Source: Actinomycetota bacterium
GTDB taxonomy: Bacteria; Actinomycetota; Acidimicrobiia; Spongiisociales; UBA4744
Direction of reading: 5' to 3'
DNA: 64,000 nt
NCBI GenBank assembly: GCA_013152275.1
Contig: JAADGS010000073.1
Location: 20,780-84,779, forward strand
Shown: positions 7,598-15,573 of the stretch, one piece after another
Numbering within the stretch: the stretch's first letter is position 1
How the letters are laid out: each line of letters begins with the position of its first letter
The notes under the pieces: generated by a model
The model's input: the letters and a program-made list of their open reading frames with translations, nothing else
Database searches by the model: none
Told to the model about the DNA's origin: nothing
Translations under genes and position numbers: made by a program

Positions 7598-8533
7598 ATG
7601 AGAAAGGTCACGGTTGTCGGGGCGGGCAAGTACGGGTCGCTGACGGCGATGCGCATCGCCCAGATGGATCTTGCCGACGAAGTCGTCATGACGGACATCG
7701 TCGAGGGTCTTCCACAGGGGCTTGCCCTCGATATGAACGAGTCCCGGCCGATCGAGAAATACCGTACGTTGGTCGTCGGGACGAACGATTACGCAGATAC
7801 CGCAGGCAGTGAAGTCGTGGTGATCACCGCCGGGCTTCCCCGTAAGCCGGGCATGAGCAGGATGGACCTGCTCGAGGTGAATGCCAAGATCGTCAAGAGT
7901 GTCGTCGAGCAGATCGTCCGTTACTCACCGGAGGCGACGCTGGTCGTGGTCACCAATCCACTCGATCACATGACGACACTGGCTGCCGAGGTATCCGGTC
8001 TGCCGCACAACAAGGTCATGGGTCAGGCAGGCATGTTGGACACGGCACGGTTCGTGCACTTCGTCTCGGAGGTGAGTGGTGTCGACGTGCTCGAGATCGA
8101 GGCGCTCACGTTGGGCAGTCACGGACCGACGATGGTGCCGGTGCCGTCACAGGTGAAGGTTGCAGGCAAGCCGCTGACCGAGGTGTTGACACCGGAGCAG
8201 ATCGAGGCGATCGTCGAGCGTACCCGCAAAGGTGGCTCGGAGATCGTCGGGCTGCTGAAGACCGGGAGCGCCTATTTCGCCCCGTCTGCGGCGGCCGCAC
8301 ACATGGTCAAGGCGATTCTGCAGGACACGGGCGAAGTCATGCCGGTGTGCGCGTGGACGTCTGGCGAGTACGGTGTCGAGGACGTGTACCTGGGTGTTCC
8401 TGCCAAGCTGGGAGCCAAGGGCGTCGAGGAGATCGTCCAACTGGACATCACCGACTCCGAGTTGGAGGCACTGCGAGAGGCCGCCGTGGCGGTCAAGGCC
8501 AAGATCGAAGACTTGCACAGCATCGCTCTGTGA
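7598..8533 (+). CDS. mdh: Malate dehydrogenase (LDH-like type)
   Basis: The enzyme interconverts malate and oxaloacetate with NAD in the TCA cycle. The 311-residue protein has the N-terminal Rossmann motif VVGAGKYGS. The substrate loop GLPRKPGMSR carries two arginines, the dicarboxylate-specific pattern of LDH-like malate dehydrogenases. TNPLDHMT follows, then LDTAR with the catalytic Asp/Arg pair, and a histidine in GSHGPTMVP. The last motif is normally GGHGDTMVP, so the usual Asp two residues after the His is Pro here. AAGGAG stands 8 bases before the ATG. A perfect terminator follows. It is divergent from the zincin-like lipoprotein gene. Confidence 0.93.
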   Translation: MRKVTVVGAGKYGSLTAMRIAQMDLADEVVMTDIVEGLPQGLALDMNESRPIEKYRTLVVGTNDYADTAGSEVVVITAGLPRKPGMSRMDLLEVNAKIVKSVVEQIVRYSPEATLVVVTNPLDHMTTLAAEVSGLPHNKVMGQAGMLDTARFVHFVSEVSGVDVLEIEALTLGSHGPTMVPVPSQVKVAGKPLTEVLTPEQIEAIVERTRKGGSEIVGLLKTGSAYFAPSAAAAHMVKAILQDTGEVMPVCAWTSGEYGVEDVYLGVPAKLGAKGVEEIVQLDITDSELEALREAAVAVKAKIEDLHSIAL

Positions 8534-8546
8534 CCACACGGGAAGG

Positions 8547-8579
8547 AACGAAAGCCCCCGATGTGCGGGGGCTTTCGTT
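8547..8579 (+). terminator. Intrinsic terminator of mdh
   Basis: A perfect 14-bp GC-rich stem (AACGAAAGCCCCCG with its complement) closes a 5-base loop, 13 bases after the mdh stop. The stem ends in TTGTAAT, a short T-containing tail. Confidence 0.85.
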
Positions 8580-8607
8580 GTAATCGGGGTGTGGTCCTGC
8601 CAGAATC

Positions 8608-8617
8608 ACAATATTGT
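8608..8617. promoter_or_regulatory. AT-rich palindrome in the HU gene promoter region
   Basis: The perfect palindrome ACAATATTGT stands 24 bases before the HU start codon in an otherwise GC-rich context. It may be part of the -10 region or a regulator site; HU-type genes are often autoregulated. Nothing further can be shown from one copy. Confidence 0.3.
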
Positions 8618-8641
8618 AGTTCTCTGCCAGGAGGCGGTCGT

Positions 8642-8926
8642 ATGAACAAGGGAGACCTCGTAGAGAAGGTCGCCGATGCCGCAGGCATCAGCAAGAAGGC
8701 TGCCCACGCGGCGGTCGAGACGGTGTTCGGTGAGATCACCAAGGCCATGAAGAAGGGTGATCGAGTACAGGTGACCGGATTCGGGAGCTTCGAATCGGTG
8801 AAGCGACCGGGCCGGAAGGGCTTGAACCCGGCGACGGGTGAGAGTCTGTACATCAAGACCAAGTTCGTCCCGAAGTTCCACCCGGGGAAGGGCCTCAAGG
8901 ACGAGGTCGCCAAACGCCGCAAGTAG
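8642..8926 (+). CDS. hup: HU-family histone-like DNA-binding protein
   Basis: HU proteins bind DNA as dimers and bend and compact the nucleoid. The 94-residue product is the classical short HU with MNKGDLVEKVADAAGISK at the start, GFGSFE in the middle, the GLNPATGE block that normally contains the DNA-intercalating proline, and a basic end. It lacks the long Lys/Pro-rich tail of mycobacterial and streptomycete HupB/HupS. The ATG at 8642 has AGGAGG 7 bases upstream. It stands alone between two strong terminators. Confidence 0.95.
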   Translation: MNKGDLVEKVADAAGISKKAAHAAVETVFGEITKAMKKGDRVQVTGFGSFESVKRPGRKGLNPATGESLYIKTKFVPKFHPGKGLKDEVAKRRK

Positions 8927-8946
8927 GCGATCGGCAAGCGCGAGGA

Positions 8947-8972
8947 GTGGGCGACCCCCGGGGGTCGCCCAC
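8947..8972 (+). terminator. Intrinsic terminator of the HU gene
   Basis: GTGGGCGACCCCC is followed directly by its perfect complement, and the outer bases GGA/TTCC extend the pairing. It begins 20 bases after the HU stop and ends in ACTTCCTTGTTCC, which is T-rich for this genome. Confidence 0.8.
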
Positions 8973-8990
8973 TTCCTTGTTCCGTGTCTG

Positions 8991-9078
8991 CGAACCCAGG
9001 GTTCAGGGGTGTCGTGATGACCGCTGCGAACCCAGGGTTCAGGGGTGTCGTGATGACCCCTACGAACCCAGGGTTCAG
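8991..9078. repeat. Intergenic palindromic repeat, family 1 (tandem 36-bp variant)
   Basis: Units 8991-9026 and 9027-9062 are almost identical and 9063-9078 is a partial third. Each starts with CGAACCCAGGGTTCAG, whose core is a 6-1-6 palindrome, and contains GTCGTGATGAC. This is the same core as the 49-bp elements at 6259 and 22808. It ends 7 bases before the stop of the minus-strand SCP2-like gene. Confidence 0.85.
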
Positions 9079-9085
9079 ATGGCTC

Positions 9086-9463
9086 TCAGTACTCGACGTC
9101 CAGGCCGGCGGTGGCCGAGGCGTAATGGCCGAGGGCGGCCTGCTGGGTCATGAGTTTGGCCATGTTGCCGGCCACCTTGATCTTGCCGGTCATGAAGGCC
9201 ATCTGCGTGTTGAGATCGCCCTTGAAGATCTTCGACGCGGTCTCGTAGCTGGATGTGATCGTGACGTCCGGGTTCTCCATAGCGCCGATTCTCTGTACCG
9301 GCGTGTCGCCGGTGGCGTCCATGTAGAACTTCGCTTCGCCTTCGGGTGCATCGGTAACGACGAACTGGAGGCTCATGTTGGCCGCCGAGGTGAAAGCGTC
9401 GCTCGCCTTGAGTGCTTCGGTGACGGCAGCGGCCCATTCGTCGGTGAGGAATGTGAATGCCAT
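9086..9463 (-). CDS. SCP2 sterol-carrier-like domain protein
   Basis: The 125-residue product is a stand-alone SCP2-type domain. It has an N-terminal helix (FTFLTDEWAAAVTEALKAS), a beta-sheet with GEAKFYMDATGD, a DVTITSSYETASKIFKGDLN segment and the C-terminal GKIKVAGNMAKLM helix. The D-(V/A)-T-x3-(S/D)-Y-x6-F-x-G-(D/E) and G-K-I-K/R-G-(N/D) patterns are typical of this fold, which binds lipids or acyl-CoAs in a hydrophobic tunnel. The ATG at 9463 is chosen over the one at 9607 because an AAAGGAAG site lies just upstream and the domain begins there. Ligand and pathway are unknown. Confidence 0.85.
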   Translation of the reverse strand: MAFTFLTDEWAAAVTEALKASDAFTSAANMSLQFVVTDAPEGEAKFYMDATGDTPVQRIGAMENPDVTITSSYETASKIFKGDLNTQMAFMTGKIKVAGNMAKLMTQQAALGHYASATAGLDVEY

Positions 9464-9622
9464 GGCTTCCTTTCTTTCTCCCTGTTGCCAGGCTAGCAGG
9501 GTTCGGGCCCGGTGCTTGCGATTGCAAGCAGTCGGTGTCCGGACGATCTCACTCATCCATCGACGGACATGGTCGAACCGGGTGCGGACGATGAGATGGA
9601 AGCCCATGCGTGCTTCGGTTGG

Positions 9623-10498
9623 TCAATCACCCAGGATCGGCAGAAGGGCTCGCTTGATCTTCTTGACATCTCTGGCGCCGAGCTTTGCGAGCGGTACCCG
9701 TGGGTAGCCGGGTCGGAGCCCGACCATCTCGGCGGCGGCCTTCACGCCGGGGATCCTGTAGGCCTCGACCGCCGAGGCGATCCTGGTCAGTTCCGCCTGA
9801 TCCGACAGCGCGCTCCTGGGAGACCGACGTGTCTTTGCGATGACGTCGAGGACCGTGGCCGTGAGGTAGTTGGACGAGGCAGTGATCGCGCCGTAGGCAC
9901 CCGCAGTCACGCAGAAGGTGATGGACCGGGTCGCTCCGGTGAACAACAGGAAGTCCACCGGAGTCTCTTGCACGAGGCGGGCCATCCGCGCGACGTCGCC
10001 TCCGGAGTCTTTCATGCCGACGATGTTGGCATGGTGTGACAGTTCGACGACCAGGTCGGTGGGGATCTCGTAGGCGGTCCACGGAGGGACCGAGTAGATC
10101 ATCACCGGCAGGGGAGAGGCGTCGGCCAGGGCGAGGAAGAACCGGCGGACGGCAGCATGGTTGCCTCGGGCAAGGGTGGTCGGGGTCATGGCGAGGATGG
10201 CGTCGGCACCGGCTTCGACGGCCTCGGCGGTCTGCCGGACGGCCGTTCGAACCGTTTCCGCGGCGATGCCGCACAGCAGAAAGGTCTTGTTGCCGAGCGC
10301 GTTCCGTGCAGTGTCGAGAAGGGCCTGGCGCTCTCCGGGTTCCAGGTAGGGGCCTTCACCGGTCGAACCGGCGATCAGGAAGCCTTTGATCTTCCGCTCG
10401 GTGAGTGTGGTCAGGTTGTGTCGATGGGCATCGAGGTCCAGATCACCGGTTCGAGTGAACGGTGTGACGAGCGCAGGCATCAGGCGGGGTGGTTGCAT
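9623..10498 (-). CDS. Dihydrodipicolinate synthase/N-acetylneuraminate lyase family aldolase
   Basis: This 291-residue TIM-barrel enzyme has the family hallmarks: the GSTGEGPYL pyruvate carboxylate loop near residue 44, the YSVPP block with the catalytic Tyr near 137, and the Schiff-base Lys in GMKDSGGD near 165. Members condense or cleave pyruvate with an aldehyde. True DapA usually has YNVPxR here, while this protein has YSVPPWTA, and no lysine-pathway gene is adjacent. It may therefore be a paralogue with another substrate, so no gene symbol is given. TAGCCT lies 7 bases before the ATG, a leaderless arrangement. Confidence 0.82.
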   Translation of the reverse strand: MQPPRLMPALVTPFTRTGDLDLDAHRHNLTTLTERKIKGFLIAGSTGEGPYLEPGERQALLDTARNALGNKTFLLCGIAAETVRTAVRQTAEAVEAGADAILAMTPTTLARGNHAAVRRFFLALADASPLPVMIYSVPPWTAYEIPTDLVVELSHHANIVGMKDSGGDVARMARLVQETPVDFLLFTGATRSITFCVTAGAYGAITASSNYLTATVLDVIAKTRRSPRSALSDQAELTRIASAVEAYRIPGVKAAAEMVGLRPGYPRVPLAKLGARDVKKIKRALLPILGD

Positions 10499-10505
10499 CG
10501 GCGTG

Positions 10506-10511
10506 AGGCTA
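10506..10511 (-). promoter_or_regulatory. -10 box of a leaderless promoter for the dapA-family gene
   Basis: TAGCCT on the minus strand is separated from the ATG at 10498 by 7 bases, the same spacing seen at several other genes in the window. No -35 box is evident. Confidence 0.45.
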
Positions 10512-10598
10512 CTACCTGGCGAAGACGCACCGGAACGAATGGCTCGAGGATGTCCCAGGGTCCGATCCTCGCGTGTTCTCGGACAGCGTCCTGTCGGC

Positions 10599-11159
10599 TC
10601 AGGGAGTCGGGTCCGGCTCGATGTGCATCACCGTGTCCGCAGCCCAGCAGGTGTTGACGACAGGGTCTCTGTTGCACACGGAGCCGGAGAACCACGCGAA
10701 ACCGGTGAGCCAGTCATGGTCGAAGACCACACGGGTTCCGAGCCAGTCCCTGTCGGATCCGTCGTTGTCTCGCACCGCCTCAGGCCAGTTCTCCTCCAGC
10801 GCGAACCATGTGCCGCAGCGGAGGAACGCTCCGTCGTCCCCGCTCACGAACGGACGGTATCGTTGGCGGGGTCCGATCGTGCCGGATTCGTCGGATTTGT
10901 AGATCCACACTTCAACGACCGCGCCACTGATGTCACGAATCGCCCCGGCGGTCGCTTCGAGGATGGCGCAGTCGGCACCGGACTCGTCACCGGCGGCCGC
11001 CCCAACCCGAGCGCCTTCGCGCGTGCCGGCCGTGACACTCAGCCAGTCGCGAAGCCCCATGCCCCACTCGACGCTCCCAAGGGCCACGAGCAGCAGCAGG
11101 CTGAGGATCAATGCGGCTTCGATGACGGCGACGCCTTGTTCGTTGCGGATCCGCTTCAT
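10599..11159 (-). CDS. TadE-like pseudopilin
   Basis: The 186-residue protein has a short basic leader, a GVAVIEAALILSLLLLVALG stretch with Gly(-1) and Glu(+5) as in prepilins, then EWGMGLRDWLSVTAGTREGARVG. The last pattern (reminiscent of vxxAAREGAR) follows the membrane helix in TadE-type pseudopilins. The remainder is a small extracytoplasmic domain with a Cys pair. The gene lies 7 bases after the TadG-like gene ending at 11167 and has no clear ribosome site, so it is probably translationally coupled. It is the last gene of the minus-strand run. Confidence 0.82.
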   Translation of the reverse strand: MKRIRNEQGVAVIEAALILSLLLLVALGSVEWGMGLRDWLSVTAGTREGARVGAAAGDESGADCAILEATAGAIRDISGAVVEVWIYKSDESGTIGPRQRYRPFVSGDDGAFLRCGTWFALEENWPEAVRDNDGSDRDWLGTRVVFDHDWLTGFAWFSGSVCNRDPVVNTCWAADTVMHIEPDPTP

Positions 11160-11166
11160 CGTGTCA

Positions 11167-12606
11167 TCAAGGGTTCGGGATCAGTCGGACCGGGTTGCCG
11201 ATGATCCGGGCCATCCAGGTCGTTCTGTCGTGTGGCTGGTTGAGTTCGATTTCCATGTACCACCAGCAATCGGATGAGCACGTGTAGCTCGACGGAATCT
11301 CGACGTTTGCCGTGACCCATTGGCCGTTGAAGATGGGGCTGCCGTCCGAGGTCTGAATCCTGCACGGCCCGCTGCTGCTGCTTCCGGTGATGGTGCCGTT
11401 CTCATCCTCGGAGAACCATGAGCACTGGGCCGTCGTACCATCGGGCATCTTGACGGTCATGTAGGCGTTGCCGTTGTCTTCGCCCGGGTCGTAGAAGTGC
11501 AGCTCGAGCCTCTTGCCCGCATGGAGCTGTTCGACTTTCGCCAGGTTCAGTATCCCGGTGGCGCCCGGTTGATTGGTGAAGATCGAGATGTCGTTGATGC
11601 CGTAGACGTGTGGGTTCGATCCCGAGGAAACCGAGGCATGGACCGAGTACTGGTTCGTGCCGCCGAGATCTCCGGTGGTCCAGACTCGCAGGACATAGAT
11701 GCCCGGTGTCAACGTGCCGCCGACATCGCAGAGCTCTGCCCAGCGGTTCTTGTAGGTGGAGGCATAGGAGCCGCTGGGGATGTCGAACCGGCAGCCGGCG
11801 ATGGGAAGGTTGTCGGTCGGGTCGAGTGGCGTGGTATCCGGCTCGTACAGTTCGAAGTGGGTATCGGTTCCTCCACCATCGTCTTGGGCGCGATCGCCCG
11901 TCTGATAGCTGAAGTTGCCTCGTTCGTAGAACCCGGCATCGTAGATGTGAACCTTGAGGTTTGAAGAGCCGGGTGCCACTTCGATGCCGTAGTAGTAGCC
12001 GGCCGGCCGGTACTGGGAGTTGTTGAAGTGGCTTCCGGACCACGGGTCATCCCAGAATTCGGTCGCGAATGCATCCCCGTTGAACTTGTTGGTGAGACGA
12101 CCGGAGATCGCGGCCCAGAAATTCGGATCTCCACCGGTGCAGTTGGTGCCCGGGGGATTGACCGGCGCTTCGCCGAAGCAGTTGTCGGGGCTGCCTATCG
12201 GCACGGGTTTGATGTATTGGGCGGTCGACGTTCTGGTGATCGTGAACTGGTCGAACCCGATGATGCGCAGGAGATAGGTGGGCACGGTGGTGGTCAGCAC
12301 CACCTGGAGGCTGTTGTCGGCGAGTGGGATGAGTTGGACGCCTCCTCCCGGATACCCGTTGGCGGCCGCGGCGGCGTCGGCGTCGTTCTGGGCCTGATCC
12401 AGGAAACCGGGCAGGTTCACCACCCCTGCGAGTGCGGCTGAGTCGGCGGCGTTCTGCAGTCTGGACGAGTTGAGGTACAGCCATGTGAGGTCGACGGAGA
12501 GCGCTGCGAATGCGAGGAGCACGACGAGCGAACCGGCCGCCCATACGAGGACGGCTCCGTTCTCGGATGTCTCGAGTCGCAGGAGTTTCCGCAGTCGCGA
12601 CCTCAT
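11167..12606 (-). CDS. TadG-like pilus-associated protein
   Basis: The 479-residue protein has a cytoplasmic basic start (MRSRLRKLLRL), one hydrophobic segment (residues about 17-37) and then LTWLYLNSSRLQNAADSAALAG. That block is the TadG N-terminal pattern (xxxQxAADAAALAGA). The large remaining domain is beta-rich and Gly/Asn/Asp-rich with paired cysteines, ending in a YGINDISIFTNQ...HFYDPGED block shared with the paralogue at 13529. The start at 12606 overlaps the upstream TadE-like stop by 4 bases (ATGA). TadG-type proteins are anchored in the membrane and project outward; here no Tad secretion ATPase is nearby. Confidence 0.8.
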   Translation of the reverse strand: MRSRLRKLLRLETSENGAVLVWAAGSLVVLLAFAALSVDLTWLYLNSSRLQNAADSAALAGVVNLPGFLDQAQNDADAAAAANGYPGGGVQLIPLADNSLQVVLTTTVPTYLLRIIGFDQFTITRTSTAQYIKPVPIGSPDNCFGEAPVNPPGTNCTGGDPNFWAAISGRLTNKFNGDAFATEFWDDPWSGSHFNNSQYRPAGYYYGIEVAPGSSNLKVHIYDAGFYERGNFSYQTGDRAQDDGGGTDTHFELYEPDTTPLDPTDNLPIAGCRFDIPSGSYASTYKNRWAELCDVGGTLTPGIYVLRVWTTGDLGGTNQYSVHASVSSGSNPHVYGINDISIFTNQPGATGILNLAKVEQLHAGKRLELHFYDPGEDNGNAYMTVKMPDGTTAQCSWFSEDENGTITGSSSSGPCRIQTSDGSPIFNGQWVTANVEIPSSYTCSSDCWWYMEIELNQPHDRTTWMARIIGNPVRLIPNP

Positions 12607-13160
12607 TCGAACGCCTCCGGTTCCATGCGCAGGATGGTGCTCTCGTCGATGACGTAGCTCCCGGTGAAGGGCGGGAAGCCGGTGATCCAATTGTGCGTCA
12701 TCTGGATGCGGATGCCGATGATGTCCAGTGGTTGTGAACCGGCAGCGGTCTGTCGCGTGGACGAGGGCCACTGTTCGACGACGCTCCAGTTCAGGAGAGG
12801 ATTGGCGCACGGATCCGGATCGCCGCCCGTGTAGGTCCATGTGTTCGTGCGCGACGCGATCTGGTCACCATCGGAGGTCGCCTCGTAGATCTCGAAGCGG
12901 TCGACGCGATCGAGGAAGCCGTTGGGGAGAAAATCGACGATGCTTGTCATGATCTGGCAGTCGGCGTCTGGCGCCGTCCCCACGAACGCGCCTGTGCGGA
13001 CTCCTTCGCGTGCGGCCTGTTCGACGGTGAGGAAGTCGTAGAAGGACATGCCGAACTCCATGATTCCGATGAAGAGGAGCATGATGAGCGGCATGACCAA
13101 GGCGAACTCGACGAGCGTCGCTCCGTCTTGGCGACGGTTTTGCCCGCGAAGAGGTCTCAC
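12603..13160 (-). CDS. TadE-like pseudopilin
   Basis: The 185-residue protein has a basic leader ending DGATLVEFALVMPLIMLLFIG, with Gly(-1)/Glu(+5), followed by EFGMSFYDFLTVEQAAREGVRTG. This is one of the clearest TadE signatures in the cluster. The outer domain carries two cysteines and ends in a PPFTGSYVIDE segment also seen in its paralogues. It is the first gene of the downstream TadE-TadG-TadE run and overlaps the next gene by 4 bases. Confidence 0.85.
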   Translation of the reverse strand: MRPLRGQNRRQDGATLVEFALVMPLIMLLFIGIMEFGMSFYDFLTVEQAAREGVRTGAFVGTAPDADCQIMTSIVDFLPNGFLDRVDRFEIYEATSDGDQIASRTNTWTYTGGDPDPCANPLLNWSVVEQWPSSTRQTAAGSQPLDIIGIRIQMTHNWITGFPPFTGSYVIDESTILRMEPEAFE

Positions 13161-13528
13161 TCGTTTCCTCCCAGGGCTGTCTCCCAGCGTGGCGGCATCA
13201 TCGCGCCACTGGCCCAGCCATGGAATCTACACGACGCGATGAGAACTGCAACGGCGAAGGCCTTGAACGTGGTTGCGAACCGGAGGACGGCGATGTCCCG
13301 GTCGTCACGAGATCTCATGATATCGCCGCCTTCCACCGGACAGCGACGCGTACGCAGTGTGATGCCAAGGAATAGAAGAGTCGAGGGAGATCTGCAGGCT
13401 GATCACGACCTCATCCCTTTTCTGCTCGCGAGGGCGCTTTCCGGGCCTTCCGGTCCCATACATGACAACCACGTCAGGCGTTCAGAATATCACTGTCCGT
13501 GGTCTCGGGCAAGGGGTTCGTCTGTACC
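13161..13528. other. 368-bp gap between two pseudopilin gene runs
   Basis: No open frame here has a family match or plausible start signal, and the plus-strand frame at 13128-13550 overlaps real genes with poor composition. The gap probably carries the promoter of the TadE-TadG-TadE run on the minus strand, but I see no convincing -35/-10 pair, repeat or RNA gene. Confidence 0.5.
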
Positions 13529-15004
13529 CTATTTCCCCAGAACGAGGTGAAGGGGACTGCCGATGATGTAGGCACGCCACGTCGTCGTGTCCTGGGTCGT
13601 TCCGTTATACGCGTAGTGCACTTTCCACCAGCCGCCCGGATAGGTGGCGGGGAGATCGAACTCTGCTTTGAGCCACTTGCCGTTGTAGTCGTGGGCCGGT
13701 CTGGTTGCGTCGATCGTGCATGAGGTCCCCGAGGGGTGGGTGGTGAGCGCCGACCAACTGTCGGTCACCTCGTTTCGCATGCTTACGCGACACCCGCCGG
13801 ACCACGGGCTTCCGTCGGGACCGAGGAAGGAGATGATGTTGCTGACATTGTTCTGCGCGTCGCCCGGGTCGTAGAGCTCGACGACGAACGTCTTTCCCCG
13901 GTACGAAGAAGCCACTTCGGCGAGGTAGAAGTCGGCGCTCGTCGCCGAGATGTTGTTGAAGATCGAGATGTCACGGATCCCGTAGAGGCGCGGCGTCGCT
14001 CCGACACCGGTCACGTTGAGCGAGTAGCGGTTGAGGCCCGTATCGTCCTGCTGCCTCGGTGTGTCGACCCGGATCTCCAGCGGATAGATGCCCGGTGCAG
14101 GATTGGCGACCGTACAGAGCGATTCCCAAACATAGGGGGCACCGGCGGCGAGCTCCGGCTCGGGGGGCTTGGTCACGCTGCATCCGGGGACCGGTGTGTT
14201 GTCGGAGATATCCAGCGGTGTGGGATCCGGGTAGTAGAGCGTCGCGATGACGGTATGGCCCGCTCCGCCGCATCCGCCGCAAACGTTGTGGTCTCCGGTG
14301 CGCTCATGATCGCCGCCGGGGGTGTGCAGGGCCAGGTCGAGGGTGTTGACGGTGAACGACGACGTTCCGGCAGCCACGTCCACGCCGTAGAGGTACCCGC
14401 GGTCCCGCCACGACGGATTGGGGGATGTGCTGCAATTCGCGCCGCTGCCGGCTCCGTCGGGACACCATGACGAGTAGGCGTCACCCATGCGCGTGTCCGT
14501 GTACTTGCCGTGGATGTTGGCCCAGAAGCCGACCCAGGTGCCGCTCTGAGGATCGTTCCCGAAGGTCGAGCCGGGACTTCCCATCGGCAGCGGGGGAACG
14601 AACTCGGCGATTGCCGATCGCGTGATCTTCTGGGAGGCCTTGCCGAACACCTTGAGAAAGAACGTCGGGACGGTCACCGAGACCGTGACTCTCAGTTCGT
14701 AGGGCGCGTTCGCGCCAGAGACATCTTGGACTCTGGCCGGTGTGACGACGGCGGCGCCGACGCCGTCTGTGAAGCCGTTGGCGGTGGCGACCTGCCGTGC
14801 GGTATTGGAGGCGTCGGTCGCGAACTTCTCGGGCATGTAGATTACGCCGGCCAGTGCAGCCGCGTCTGCCGCGCGCTGAGCCCGGCTTGCGTTGAGGTAG
14901 AACCAACCGAGGTCGGTGGCGAAGGCCGACAGCCCGAGCAGAACGACGAGCATGATGCCCACCAGCGGGAGAACGGCTCCGCGTTCGGTCTGCGGCTGCT
15001 TCAT
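13529..15004 (-). CDS. TadG-like pilus-associated protein
   Basis: The 491-residue paralogue of the gene at 11167 has GAVLPLVGIMLVVLLGLSAF as its membrane segment, then LGWFYLNASRAQRAADAAALAGV, the TadG pattern. The ectodomain is beta-rich with several Cys pairs (a CGGCGG segment included) and the same YGIRDISIFNN...ELYDPGDA block near the C-terminus. The start at 15004 shares one base with the stop of the upstream TadE-like gene (TGATG), so the two are coupled. It ends the TadE-TadE-TadG run. The role is inferred from the family: a surface-exposed, membrane-anchored partner of TadE. Confidence 0.8.
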   Translation of the reverse strand: MKQPQTERGAVLPLVGIMLVVLLGLSAFATDLGWFYLNASRAQRAADAAALAGVIYMPEKFATDASNTARQVATANGFTDGVGAAVVTPARVQDVSGANAPYELRVTVSVTVPTFFLKVFGKASQKITRSAIAEFVPPLPMGSPGSTFGNDPQSGTWVGFWANIHGKYTDTRMGDAYSSWCPDGAGSGANCSTSPNPSWRDRGYLYGVDVAAGTSSFTVNTLDLALHTPGGDHERTGDHNVCGGCGGAGHTVIATLYYPDPTPLDISDNTPVPGCSVTKPPEPELAAGAPYVWESLCTVANPAPGIYPLEIRVDTPRQQDDTGLNRYSLNVTGVGATPRLYGIRDISIFNNISATSADFYLAEVASSYRGKTFVVELYDPGDAQNNVSNIISFLGPDGSPWSGGCRVSMRNEVTDSWSALTTHPSGTSCTIDATRPAHDYNGKWLKAEFDLPATYPGGWWKVHYAYNGTTQDTTTWRAYIIGSPLHLVLGK

Positions 15005-15573
15005 CAGGGCACTCCCTGTGCAGGCTCGAGCTGGAACACGCTGTCGTCGGACCACGGGCCGCCCGGAAGCGGCATGAAGTTCGTCAACCAGGTGTGGTCG
15101 AAGATGATTCGCACACCGAGTTCATCCAGGCCCGGCAGGCGATTGTCACGGAGCGCGGGCGTCCAGGGACAGCCGTTGACCGCCATGCACATCCAGCCCC
15201 CGCCGGCCTTGGGGATATACACATTGCTGGTGGAACACAGTCCTTCACTGCCGACGGCGCATCCCAGAGTGGCGTCGGCGGGATCTCCATTGCTGTCGGC
15301 TTTGTAGATCCAGACCGCCTGGATCGTAGACGAATGTATATCTGCCACGGCCTGTTCCACCGCGTTGAGGACGATCGTGTCTGCCGTGGCGGTGGTTCCG
15401 GCTGCCGAGCCGATACGCGCTCCGGTGCGCGCCGCGTTGGAGATGGACAGCCAGTCGATGAACGCGAATCCGAACTCGGCGACACCGAGCGCGAGGATCA
15501 GCAACATGGGCAGTACGAGGGCGGTCTCGATCAGGCTGACGCCACGCTCGGAACCGATCCGTTTTCGGGTCAT
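15004..15573 (-). CDS. TadE-like pseudopilin
   Basis: The 189-residue protein shows RGVSLIETALVLPMLLILAL with Gly(-1)/Glu(+5), then AEFGFAFIDWLSISNAARTGARIG, the TadE helix and AAR-x-GAR pattern. The ectodomain has six cysteines, more than its paralogues. It is coupled at both ends, by ATGA overlap with the upstream TadE gene and TGATG overlap with the downstream TadG gene, so the three products are probably made in fixed proportion. Confidence 0.85.
   Translation of the reverse strand: MTRKRIGSERGVSLIETALVLPMLLILALGVAEFGFAFIDWLSISNAARTGARIGSAAGTTATADTIVLNAVEQAVADIHSSTIQAVWIYKADSNGDPADATLGCAVGSEGLCSTSNVYIPKAGGGWMCMAVNGCPWTPALRDNRLPGLDELGVRIIFDHTWLTNFMPLPGGPWSDDSVFQLEPAQGVP

Noticed and set aside
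8991..9078. Possible CRISPR repeats (36-bp period)
   Set aside because: The 36-bp units follow each other directly without unique spacers, only 2.4 copies are present and no cas gene is in the window; the sequence matches the dispersed palindromic family instead.
13128..13550. Plus-strand frame in the gap between pseudopilin runs
   Set aside because: It overlaps real minus-strand genes at both ends, lacks a ribosome site or leaderless box, and has no recognisable sequence.
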